Source: Reichenbachiella versicolor (GTDB lineage: Bacteria; Bacteroidota; Bacteroidia; Cytophagales; Cyclobacteriaceae). From it: a stretch of 64,000 bases of DNA. The notes beneath the pieces are model-generated. The model saw nothing but the letters and a program-made list of their open reading frames with translations, ran no database searches and was not told the DNA's origin. The position numbers were made by a program, and so were the translations under genes. Shown here in pieces: positions 57,187 through 64,000 of this stretch. The stretch lies in NCBI RefSeq assembly GCF_003171675.1, contig NZ_QFZQ01000002.1, positions 558,001 through 622,000 of the forward strand, written 5' to 3'. Within the stretch, counting starts at the first letter, position 1; each line of letters opens with the position of its first letter.

Positions 57187-57779
57187 TTTTTTCTTCGTTC
57201 TATAAAATCATCAAACTTCTGTTTAAAAGAATAAGAAAAATCAAGAATTGCGATAGTGAAATCCAGTATATCTCTAGCGTCAGTAGAAGTAAATGTTGAA
57301 TCAATATTATGAGCAGCTTCATTACCCAAGAGCCTCAGTTGATTAGCCCATTCAAAAAGCTGTTTATTAATGATACCAGTTTCTTTTAGTTTCTTGATTG
57401 ATTCTGCAAGATTTCCTGACTTCACATCTTTTAAAGAGCAGAAACCTTCTATGGTACGTCTGCACATTATAGCAGTAGCTGTATTTGCCCCTCCTCTATA
57501 ACACTGTATACTTTCCTGAAGTGACTTTCTTAATTGTTCAGGAATGGTTGGGTTCAAATGAAAATCTCCAGTTGGAAACAACAATCGAGGTGTTCCAAGG
57601 TGAATTTGATCAGCGAAAAATTCGGGATTTTGAACTGTAAGAATTGGTTTTTTGCATTTAGGACATTTGAGAAACTTATATATTTCGCCTTCAAGGGGTT
57701 CCAAAGGGTTGTCGACTCGGTAGCTACCGTGTTCAATGGCATCCACATTAATATTACATACGTGACATTCTACGACCAT
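57171..57779 (-). CDS. DUF4145 protein with N-terminal zinc-ribbon, cassette cargo
   Basis: The protein has 202 residues. The N-terminus has CHVCN and, 30 residues later, CPKCKK, forming a four-Cys zinc-ribbon. The helical DUF4145 domain follows (SIQCYRGGANTATAIMCRR, WANQLRLLGNEAAH). DUF4145 is often found in restriction and other defence loci and in nuclease fusions. It lies on a cassette of about 781 bp (57021-57801) with attC-like site D at its 3' end. Confidence 0.87.
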   Translation of the reverse strand: MVVECHVCNINVDAIEHGSYRVDNPLEPLEGEIYKFLKCPKCKKPILTVQNPEFFADQIHLGTPRLLFPTGDFHLNPTIPEQLRKSLQESIQCYRGGANTATAIMCRRTIEGFCSLKDVKSGNLAESIKKLKETGIINKQLFEWANQLRLLGNEAAHNIDSTFTSTDARDILDFTIAILDFSYSFKQKFDDFIERRKNINNR

Positions 57780-57795
57780 GTGCAGTATTTATAGA

Positions 57796-57920
57796 CACTA
57801 ACATCTATACATGAATGCGATTAGAGATATTAGTAATATTATTTTACATAGATAAATCAAACGTAGCACAATTGAAACTACTATTTTCGCAGCATAACTT
57901 TATACAGTCGATTGTATGCT
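57796..57920 (-). repeat. attC-like recombination site E
   Basis: On the minus strand R'' AGCATAC, spacer AATCG and L'' ACTGTAT are followed after about 125 bp by R' GTTAGTG. R'' matches the complement of GTTTGCT, the R' box at the presumed start of the two-gene cassette (59875-59881), at 6 of 7 positions. The interior is shorter and differs from sites A-D, so this call is weaker. Confidence 0.5.
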
Positions 57921-57924
57921 TTTT

Positions 57925-58983
57925 TTAGTTCTCCATTTTTTGTAAAACAACCACTATCTTGTCTTCCAAACCATTATTAATTTCCAATTGTAAGTCATTC
58001 ACTGAACTATTTGATTCACCGTCAATTACTTTTATACTTTCTAGTTCATCAGGATAGCCTATAATTGATAAATCACATGCTAATGGAATAGAAATTCGTT
58101 TAAGTTTTAATTTGTGAGAAAGTAGAGAAACATCCTTAGTAAAGGGCTCAGAATATTTTTCTCGTATTATTTCGTATTCAAATCTCGTTTTCAACCTACC
58201 TTCTAGATAGTTATTAGAAAAATCTCTAGGAGAAATAATTCCTGAGGTTTGCTCTCGATACATCACGTCTAAGGCTTTCAGTAAACCTACTCTGTCGCTT
58301 AAATTGTTGACATTGGATTCAATGAAGAACTTAGAATCATTGTAAAAGTTCTTTGATTTTAGTTTGTCATTGCGGTCTGTAGTGAGCCCAAGAAATTTTC
58401 CATAGAAATATTCTGTTAAGTCTTTCTTTTGCAGATTAAATAAATCATCATACATGTAAGGTCTAAATGTCGAACCTTCTTTGATAAAGAACCCTATTTT
58501 ATAAAAGTCTTTTGCAGGAGAAAGAAATACATCTTCTATAACTTGAAGTTCATGTCCGGAAATACTAAAAACTTCTTGAAGCTCGGCCTTGATTATGAAA
58601 AAAAAGTTTTGATTTTGAGAAGTTCTCCCATCTCCTATAAGGCAGTATCCTCCTGGGATTTTAGCACGATAATGGGCTCCCGCTAATTTGTGAGCAAGTT
58701 CTTGAGAATTTTCCAAAAATTTTTCATCATTAAGGTCATCAAATGACTTTAAAAAGGAAAAAACACTCCTCTCAGATTCGTCTTGAAATTCTAATTTGAA
58801 TGTCTTATTTGTCTTAGACAAAGCTTCATGAAGTCTATTTTTTAGAATACCCTTATCATCATCTCCAATGGTTAATAATTCATTAGAAGTTACAGCAAAC
58901 GCTTCAAGTTCTTTGGTTTTCGGATGTACTTCGTGGGCAATTAGCCTATTAATACTTACAATTTCTAGGTCAGTTAAACTCAT
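57925..58983 (-). CDS. NA37/NdpA-like nucleoid-associated protein, cassette cargo
   Basis: The protein has 352 residues. The N-terminus (IVSINRLIAHEVHPKTKE), the central DLTEYFYGKFLGLTTDRND segment and the following SKNFYNDSKFF resemble the YejK/NdpA (NA37) family, whose members bind the nucleoid. The assignment is from pattern and is moderately sure. Its ATG overlaps the stop of the upstream DUF6602-like gene (ATGA), so the two are coupled. Both sit in one cassette, probably 57802-59880, that ends in attC-like site E. Confidence 0.75.
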   Translation of the reverse strand: MSLTDLEIVSINRLIAHEVHPKTKELEAFAVTSNELLTIGDDDKGILKNRLHEALSKTNKTFKLEFQDESERSVFSFLKSFDDLNDEKFLENSQELAHKLAGAHYRAKIPGGYCLIGDGRTSQNQNFFFIIKAELQEVFSISGHELQVIEDVFLSPAKDFYKIGFFIKEGSTFRPYMYDDLFNLQKKDLTEYFYGKFLGLTTDRNDKLKSKNFYNDSKFFIESNVNNLSDRVGLLKALDVMYREQTSGIISPRDFSNNYLEGRLKTRFEYEIIREKYSEPFTKDVSLLSHKLKLKRISIPLACDLSIIGYPDELESIKVIDGESNSSVNDLQLEINNGLEDKIVVVLQKMEN

Positions 58984-59852
58984 AATTTATGAAAATTGGA
59001 AAATGAAAAATCAAACATATTTTTTGTATATTCTCTATTCTTTACAGGAGAAACAACAGTTGAATTAAGGTGTTCTAGTACTAGCATATATTGGTATGTA
59101 AGGGTATTGTGTTCTCCCTCCATTTGAAATAGAACCCAAATATTATCTTCTGTTTCAAACTCTGGGTAAAGATTGATTTTAACTTTTTCTTCTTCAAATA
59201 GCTGTTTATTCACGTTGAAAACGATTCCGAGATCTAAAAAACAGATGAAATTGGGAAGATTTCTATTATCCTCTTTATTTAGATAGTTTCCTATTTTATG
59301 GGCATCGCATTGAGAAGAATCAACGAACGTCATAAATGTAAATAACGGATTTCGAAATGGAAGTTTTGTTAAAGGTTTCTCAACATAAAAACCCGAACCT
59401 GAGGTTTCAATATAAGCAGGTGAAATATCATCTCTGACAAGTTCATTCTTTGTTCTTGCTATATTATTTGAAAAAGACTCTATTAAATCAGATTTATAGA
59501 AAGAGGATTTAACTTCTGCAAAACAATAGGTAGATTCAAAATATACTAACTCTGATTTATCTGATAGATTGAAGAGAACAGGGTTTTTCTCATTTTCGGA
59601 AATGACAATATCATACTGAGGACTTACCTTTAGGTTTTTATCGACTATATGTCCATCACAAACATGATACTTTGGAAACAGTTTCCTTGCAAAAAAATCT
59701 TTTACTGCTAATTCAACTTCATCTCCACTTGCACGAATATTCTTAAGATCTTTTCGAATAGAGCCTGAAAGCCTATGGGCCATTAATATTTTTTCCAAAT
59801 CATGTCTGAAGTATTCAAAAATAGGAAGGGTATTGAATGGCTTTAACTCCAT
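58980..59852 (-). CDS. DUF6602-like protein with PD-(D/E)XK nuclease features, cassette cargo
   Basis: The protein has 290 residues from the ATG at 59852; the frame extends to a TTG at 59867. The sequence GDEVELAVKDFFARKLFP with YDIVISE and CFAEVKSSF gives a spaced E...D...EVK arrangement, as in the PD-(D/E)XK nuclease superfamily and DUF6602. A putative role is DNA cleavage in a restriction-like or anti-phage unit with the NA37-like gene, which overlaps it by 4 bp. The function is inferred; the active-site residues fit but activity is untested. Confidence 0.75.
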   Translation of the reverse strand: MELKPFNTLPIFEYFRHDLEKILMAHRLSGSIRKDLKNIRASGDEVELAVKDFFARKLFPKYHVCDGHIVDKNLKVSPQYDIVISENEKNPVLFNLSDKSELVYFESTYCFAEVKSSFYKSDLIESFSNNIARTKNELVRDDISPAYIETSGSGFYVEKPLTKLPFRNPLFTFMTFVDSSQCDAHKIGNYLNKEDNRNLPNFICFLDLGIVFNVNKQLFEEEKVKINLYPEFETEDNIWVLFQMEGEHNTLTYQYMLVLEHLNSTVVSPVKNREYTKNMFDFSFSNFHKL

Positions 59853-60084
59853 TGTTTCAAAAATCAATCTTCATAGCAAACTATATATCTAACAAACAAC
59901 AAATGTCATCCATTCAAAATACGCCTGTTTTAAAAAGGTGTCAATTAATCCTCTCTAAAATAGCCTATCCGAAGCTACCAACAAACCAAAATGACGCTTA
60001 ACTGCTTTTTACTTCAAATCACACGTTCCATTGATTTTTTTTTGTAGAGCGACGTAGCGTAATTACTAATAAATTAGACTTCAA

Positions 60085-60380
60085 AAAAATATGCGTGATT
60101 CGAATCTGTAAAAAAATATGCGTGGCCAGAGTAAGTAAAAATATGCGTGATTGATTTTCAAAAAAAAATATGCGTAACTGTGTTTGAAAAAAATATGCGT
60201 GACTCAAAAAAACCATATGCGTGACTTAAATGAACCACGCATATATGCGTGACACCCCTACGCATATATGCTAACTCAAAACAACCACGCATATTTATTT
60301 CGTCTGAAAAAAAATATGCGCGGTTGAGATCTAGAAAAATATGCGTAGTTAAGGTTTTTGAAAAAATATGCGCAGTCAGG
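60085..60380. repeat. ATATGCGTG word cluster 2
   Basis: About 13 copies of ATATGCGTG/ATATGCGCA or the reverse complement occur in about 300 bp, each mostly preceded by an A-run (AAAAAATATGCGTG). Head-to-head pairs (CACGCATATATGCGTG) occur in the middle. Open frames at 60019 and 60249 through it are repetitive and spurious. No gene is seen in 59868-60575. Same word as 12345-12662. Confidence 0.8.
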
Positions 60381-60575
60381 ATTTCAGTTTCTTCCTTAAA
60401 TAAGTTTAAAGAACGAACTTATCGATCTAGGGCAAATTATCATCCACGTAAGTTCACCGAACATCACCCAGTGGTCGAGTAAGTAATCCTATAGAATCAT
60501 CACCTTATTATAGACAAACGTGCGATGACATAAATAAACAGCTCTAGTTAAAAAGCTCTAGCGTAGCTTTGGGGC

Positions 60576-61685
60576 ATGAATCCAAAGAGAATCGCTATTA
60601 TCTCCATCCTCAAGCCTGTGGATGACATCCGTTCTTATGAAAAATTCACCAAGACTCTCGCACAAACTGGTGATTACCTGATTGACTTGATCGGCTATCC
60701 TAGCCAGACAGTACACGAAGATGCTGACCACATTCGCTTTCATTCTCTTTCTGCTTTTAACCCCAAAAGCAAGGAGCGATTCAAACAACGCAAAGTGATC
60801 TGGAACAAATTGAAGGAAATCAAACCTGACCTTATTATCTGTACTACTCACGAATTGTTGGCTACCAGTATCAAAGCCAAGTTCCGATTGGGTTGCAAGA
60901 TCATATATGATATCCAAGAGAACTATTTCTACAATCTCTGGTATCAAAACAACTATTCTACACTTGTCAAAACTGGATTAGCTATAGCTGTTAGACTCAA
61001 AGAAACAGTACTGTGCGGCTATTTCGACCATTTCTTTTTAGCGGAAAAGTCTTACGCTAGAGAGCTACTTTTCACGAGCAAGCGGTCTACTATTCTTGAG
61101 AACAAGGCGTTGAACCATCTACTAGTGGAAGAAAAGTCTTTACACTCTCGCCCTACTTTCGTTTTCACTGGTACTTTGACAGAGAGCAATGGCATATTGA
61201 GATGTCTCAAGTTCATGAAGCAGATCAAGGCTTCGGCGCCTAATTATAGATTTAGGATAGCAGGGCATTGTCCTGACAAGAGCATCTGGAACGAACTGGA
61301 GTCTGAACAATACAGTTTTATTGAGAAAGATATCTCAATAGATCCGATTCCTTATGACAAGATTTTGGAAGTCATTCATTCGGCGGACTTTGGTTTTATC
61401 GCTTATAGACTTAATCCTAGCAATCAATACTGCATGCCTACGAAGGTATTTGAGTACGTCGCTGCTAAGGTCAGCTGCATCTACGAAAGTGGCGCAATGT
61501 GGAGCCAGTCTCTGGAAAAGCATCGTCTAGGCATCAAGATAGACTATGACCATTTTGAAATTGATGATTTCTTAAATACTCAAACTGATTATCAAATAAA
61601 CGAAGACTTTGATCGAAGCCACGTAGTTTGGGATACTGAATCGACTGAAATGATAAAATCTGTGCGTCGAATACTTATTTCTTAG
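60576..61685 (+). CDS. Glycosyltransferase (GT-B, family 4-like)
   Basis: The protein has 369 residues. An N-terminal Rossmann-like half has KPDLIICTTHELLATSI and IIYDIQENYFYNLW. The C-terminal half has FVFTGTLTESNGILRCL, FRIAGHCPDKSIW and a late PTKVFEYVAAKVSCIYE motif, typical of GT4-type nucleotide-sugar binding. It may act in polysaccharide or glycolipid synthesis; the acceptor is unknown. It is not linked to any other glycan-synthesis gene in the window. Confidence 0.85.
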   Translation: MNPKRIAIISILKPVDDIRSYEKFTKTLAQTGDYLIDLIGYPSQTVHEDADHIRFHSLSAFNPKSKERFKQRKVIWNKLKEIKPDLIICTTHELLATSIKAKFRLGCKIIYDIQENYFYNLWYQNNYSTLVKTGLAIAVRLKETVLCGYFDHFFLAEKSYARELLFTSKRSTILENKALNHLLVEEKSLHSRPTFVFTGTLTESNGILRCLKFMKQIKASAPNYRFRIAGHCPDKSIWNELESEQYSFIEKDISIDPIPYDKILEVIHSADFGFIAYRLNPSNQYCMPTKVFEYVAAKVSCIYESGAMWSQSLEKHRLGIKIDYDHFEIDDFLNTQTDYQINEDFDRSHVVWDTESTEMIKSVRRILIS

Positions 61686-61782
61686 GACTAGCGTTAGACA
61701 TACTTAATCCCACCTCTTTCCAAAGACCATTTGGCATTCCCGTGTTCAAATATTGGAAAAACTAAAACTATTCTACTAACAC

Positions 61783-62091
61783 ATGAACTATTTACTAAAA
61801 CCATTCTTAAGTACCATCCTAGTATCATTTGCCTTGACCATTGTATCCTGCGATGAGGAAGAGGAAAAGATAGAGTGGGCCAACAATAATAAGGTTCTCT
61901 TTTCTGCTTCATGCCAAGACGGAGAAAATGGCTTCTCTGGCAATGAAAGAGAATGCGACTGTCTTGCCGACAGGGTTTCTACGATTATTAGTTATGACAA
62001 CCTTATTGACAATAGCTATGAAATGTCATCGGATGAAAAAGAAGCACTCTCTACAGCTATGAGACAGTGCGGTGTTTCACTGGCTTTTTAG
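61783..62091 (+). CDS. Small Cys-rich lipoprotein, paralogue 1
   Basis: The protein has 102 residues with a lipoprotein signal (FLSTILVSFALTIVSC, lipid Cys near 23) and an acidic DEEEE start to the mature part. Further Cys residues occur in SASCQDGENG and ECDCLADRV and near the C-terminus. It resembles the gene at 62425 in signal, acidic start and the CxC-type spacing. Function unknown. A long inverted repeat follows at 62110. Confidence 0.78.
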   Translation: MNYLLKPFLSTILVSFALTIVSCDEEEEKIEWANNNKVLFSASCQDGENGFSGNERECDCLADRVSTIISYDNLIDNSYEMSSDEKEALSTAMRQCGVSLAF

Positions 62092-62109
62092 AAGATAAAA
62101 ACACTCAAA

Positions 62110-62178
62110 ACACCGCTAGCGCAAGCTCAATGTCGTTAAGTTAAGGTCATTGAGCTCGCACCAGCAATGGTGTCTTGT
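62110..62178. other. Long structured inverted repeat between paralogous lipoprotein genes
   Basis: AGCTCAATG and CATTGAGCT are perfect arms around a ~15-nt loop. They are extended by GC and ACACC/GGTGT arms into an imperfect stem of about 26 bp. It may be a terminator of the gene at 61783 or a small structured RNA; there is no T-run. Nothing else is recognised in 62180-62424. Confidence 0.45.
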
Positions 62179-62424
62179 AATAATATAATTAATCCAACTC
62201 AGGCTTACCTCTTGAAGATACCTTCTACAAAACAAACTTACTGCCTCAAATACCTCCTTACTTCTAATCAAAAACGATTCTGAGATATAATAATATCGAT
62301 TGACCTGTCGACTAGTTTGCCATAAGTAAAAAGGGTTTTACGGCTATTCTTTCGACCACAACTTTTCCATCAAACATAATTTACTTATATTCAAATAATT
62401 ACAAACTAAAACAATTAACTAAAC

Positions 62425-62709
62425 ATGAAACATTTATTCAAATCACTACTTTTTGCTTTTATAGCTTCTCTAACTTTTACAATAGTATCATGTGATGACG
62501 ACGAAGACGGTGGATGGTCTTCTGAAGAGCAAGAAGCTGCGATTAAAGAGTGTGTAGAAGATGGAGACACTCAAGCAGTATGTGAATGCGCTATTCCAAA
62601 AATCGCTGATAAAATAGATTACAGCAAATGGCAGGATGACGATTACGAACCTACTGAAGAAGAAACAGCAGTCGTACTAGCAGCATACTTTGCTTGTTTA
62701 GAGGATTAA
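62425..62709 (+). CDS. Small Cys-rich lipoprotein, paralogue 2
   Basis: The protein has 94 residues, with lipoprotein signal KSLLFAFIASLTFTIVSC and an acidic DDDEDGG start. Two Cys pairs occur later (KECVEDGDTQAVCECAI and YFACLED). It is similar to the gene at 61783 and probably arose by duplication. It is likely anchored in the outer membrane; function unknown. A bidirectional hairpin follows its stop. Confidence 0.78.
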   Translation: MKHLFKSLLFAFIASLTFTIVSCDDDEDGGWSSEEQEAAIKECVEDGDTQAVCECAIPKIADKIDYSKWQDDDYEPTEEETAVVLAAYFACLED

Positions 62710-62723
62710 CAATTTCTTGAACG

Positions 62724-62753
62724 TAATAGCTACTTTTGAAAGAGTAGCTATTT
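62724..62753. terminator. Bidirectional terminator between convergent genes
   Basis: AATAGCTACT pairs with AGTAGCTATT around an 8-nt loop. It lies between the stop of the gene at 62709 and the convergent stop at 62752. The T content is moderate on both sides. Confidence 0.65.
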
Positions 62754-63879
62754 ACTTTAAGTACCGCCTCGCCTCTAAGAAACGATTCAAATTAAACTCA
62801 TCGTATAGCGCTGAGCTAGGATCAAAACTACTCAAACGAACTCGCTGAGATGAGTGTATCATCAACTGATCTTCGAGCCACATTCCTACATGAGTTACAC
62901 GACGTTTGGTAGAATCAGTAGCTGGCCTTCCAAAAAACAACAAATCTCCTTTTTGAAGGTTTTCGAACTGGGTTCCAGCCTCCACTTTCACCCCTTGATT
63001 GACTTGTTGAGAAGCATCTCTAGCTAAGGTCATCCCATTCATCGCATAAAGTGTTTTAGTGAATCCACTACAGTCTACCCCTTTGGAAGATGTTCCTCCC
63101 CAGAGATAGGGCAATCCTAAAAATGGTCTAGCATAGTGATCTAAAACTTGGGCAGAAGGTACCAAATCACTTTTCCATTGACTATACTTCTTTGCCACTG
63201 TCTTATAAATAGTTCCTACTCTCCCATCAGGGTATTCTACTACAAATTCATCGTCCTTCTCATCTATCAACTTCAATTGACTTCCCAGTACCAAGTCTGA
63301 AATCTGCTGACCGTATTCCCCAAGTACTTCACCAGTCATTTCAGTTACTATTACTTTTTCAGAAGCATTCCACTCGTCGATTTCTTTTTGCGTCATCAAT
63401 TTCACTCCTCCGTGATCGACCCATGAGATGTATTGATCTGGAGTCTGAACCAAATACCATTCGTCTAAGACCTTCAGTACTTTCACTACCGTTCCCAATA
63501 CTGCCTGAGTAGCAAGTTCACTGCTATGTCTATGATCAGAACGAATGTTGGCTACACTATTATTGACCACGGCATAGGGTGTCTCTTTAGCCTTAGCATC
63601 TGGAAGTTGTTCAATGGATTCTTGCCATTCCAATCCGGACTGCTCCATGTGTTCTATTAACCGAGCATAAGCCTCAGGTTGATCTGTTACACCTGTCAAT
63701 TGAAGTTTCTTATCCTGCCATTTAGCTTTTATATCAAACCAAGCTACCCTTTTATCTGGTGCATACGAAGCCTTGAGGCTATCGATCGTTTCGGTCACTT
63801 TGATCAAGTCCTGGCCGTTTTCTAGTTGACAGGCATAGACTAAAACAGAAACTAGTAGAAGGAAGAATGTGTTTTTCAT
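62752..63879 (-). CDS. NlpC/P60 (C40) lipoprotein with SH3 domains
   Basis: The protein has 375 residues with a lipoprotein signal (FLLLVSVLVYAC). An SH3-like region follows (about 105-245, with NSVANIRSDHRHSSEL and VVKVLKVLDEWYLV). The C40 peptidase domain (about 245-375) has catalytic Cys in GVDCSGFTKTLY, His in VTHVGMW and a third polar residue in MIHSSQ. Such enzymes cleave D-Glu/meso-DAP bonds in peptidoglycan or act on cell-wall fragments. It is a single gene; the 121 bp to the right edge show nothing recognisable. Confidence 0.93.
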   Translation of the reverse strand: MKNTFFLLLVSVLVYACQLENGQDLIKVTETIDSLKASYAPDKRVAWFDIKAKWQDKKLQLTGVTDQPEAYARLIEHMEQSGLEWQESIEQLPDAKAKETPYAVVNNSVANIRSDHRHSSELATQAVLGTVVKVLKVLDEWYLVQTPDQYISWVDHGGVKLMTQKEIDEWNASEKVIVTEMTGEVLGEYGQQISDLVLGSQLKLIDEKDDEFVVEYPDGRVGTIYKTVAKKYSQWKSDLVPSAQVLDHYARPFLGLPYLWGGTSSKGVDCSGFTKTLYAMNGMTLARDASQQVNQGVKVEAGTQFENLQKGDLLFFGRPATDSTKRRVTHVGMWLEDQLMIHSSQRVRLSSFDPSSALYDEFNLNRFLEARRYLK

Positions 63880-64000
63880 ATAGCTAAACTAAAGAATCGA
63901 CTCGTCCGATCGATCGTTAATGCGTATAAAACATTGCGCCAACGAGTTGCGATTCGTAGTTTTGCCAAAATTTTTAGATCGAGTACTGTGCAAAAACCTT

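Noticed and set aside
60019-60482. Two frames across the 60-kb spacer
   Set aside because: They are repetitive translations of the ATATGCGTG cluster (periodic Arg, Ile and Phe), with no family features.
61694-61912. 72-residue minus-strand frame
   Set aside because: It overlaps the signal peptide of a well-supported lipoprotein gene on the other strand and lacks any family pattern.

Overview
The window comes from a low-GC member of the Bacteroidota, most likely a Cytophagales-type marine or sediment cellulose degrader (Reichenbachiella- or Cytophaga-like). The evidence is two giant cellulose-directed secreted proteins ending in type IX secretion (T9SS) sorting domains, a hybrid one-protein two-component regulator, a DUF3276 protein, a TamL-type Omp85 lipoprotein and a bd oxidase. 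No SusC/SusD pair lies next to the cellulase genes. The genus is inference.

Layout. 1-1678 is the 5' part of a large uncharacterised protein that leaves the window. 2.2-9.1 kb encodes a 2314-residue secreted protein combining beta-propellers, a di-haem cytochrome region, CBM3, PKD domains and a T9SS tail. 15.0-19.3 kb is a hybrid two-component regulator, and 19.5-25.8 kb encodes a single polypeptide carrying a GH9 endoglucanase, CBM3, PKD domains and a GH48 cellobiohydrolase. These three genes look like one crystalline-cellulose locus with both hydrolytic and possibly redox components. The two giant proteins share three copies of an unassigned domain of about 127 residues. 28.4-47.9 kb is mostly housekeeping: a TruA-like pseudouridine synthase, acyl-CoA dehydrogenase, cydAB, ispE, ychF, an AI-2E permease, DUF3276, DUF58, two SDR/NTF2-type genes, an rRNA methyltransferase, tamL, hemF and dapD. 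48.5-54.8 kb has an amine oxidoreductase, an SDR, an AraC regulator and secreted TPR/MORN-like proteins. 60.6-63.9 kb has a glycosyltransferase, two small Cys-rich lipoproteins and an NlpC/P60 lipoprotein.

The most unusual content is a set of integron-type gene cassettes without an integrase in the window. At 26297-27402 a 1106-bp cassette (one membrane/GAF-like gene plus a 3' attC-like site) is inserted precisely at a GTT inside a parE toxin gene. Both halves of the toxin remain and rejoin in frame when the cassette is removed. The same 3' element recurs after minus-strand orphan genes at 10.8, 56.1 and 57.0 kb, and a shorter related one at 57.8 kb. In most cases the R'' box of each site is complementary to the R' box formed from that cassette's own 5' end. 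The 55.3-59.9 kb block is therefore a small integrase-less cassette array (CALIN-like). Its cargo includes a two-gene unit, a DUF6602/PD-(D/E)XK-like protein with an NA37-like protein, that could be an undescribed defence module.

Spacers also carry five clusters of short repeated words, two of them the same ATATGCGTG type. A pair of identical 42-bp direct repeats exactly 2000 bp apart flanks a CPBP protease operon. A palindromic 59-bp repeat sits just downstream of each cassette block. No tRNA, rRNA, CRISPR array or transposase was recognised.
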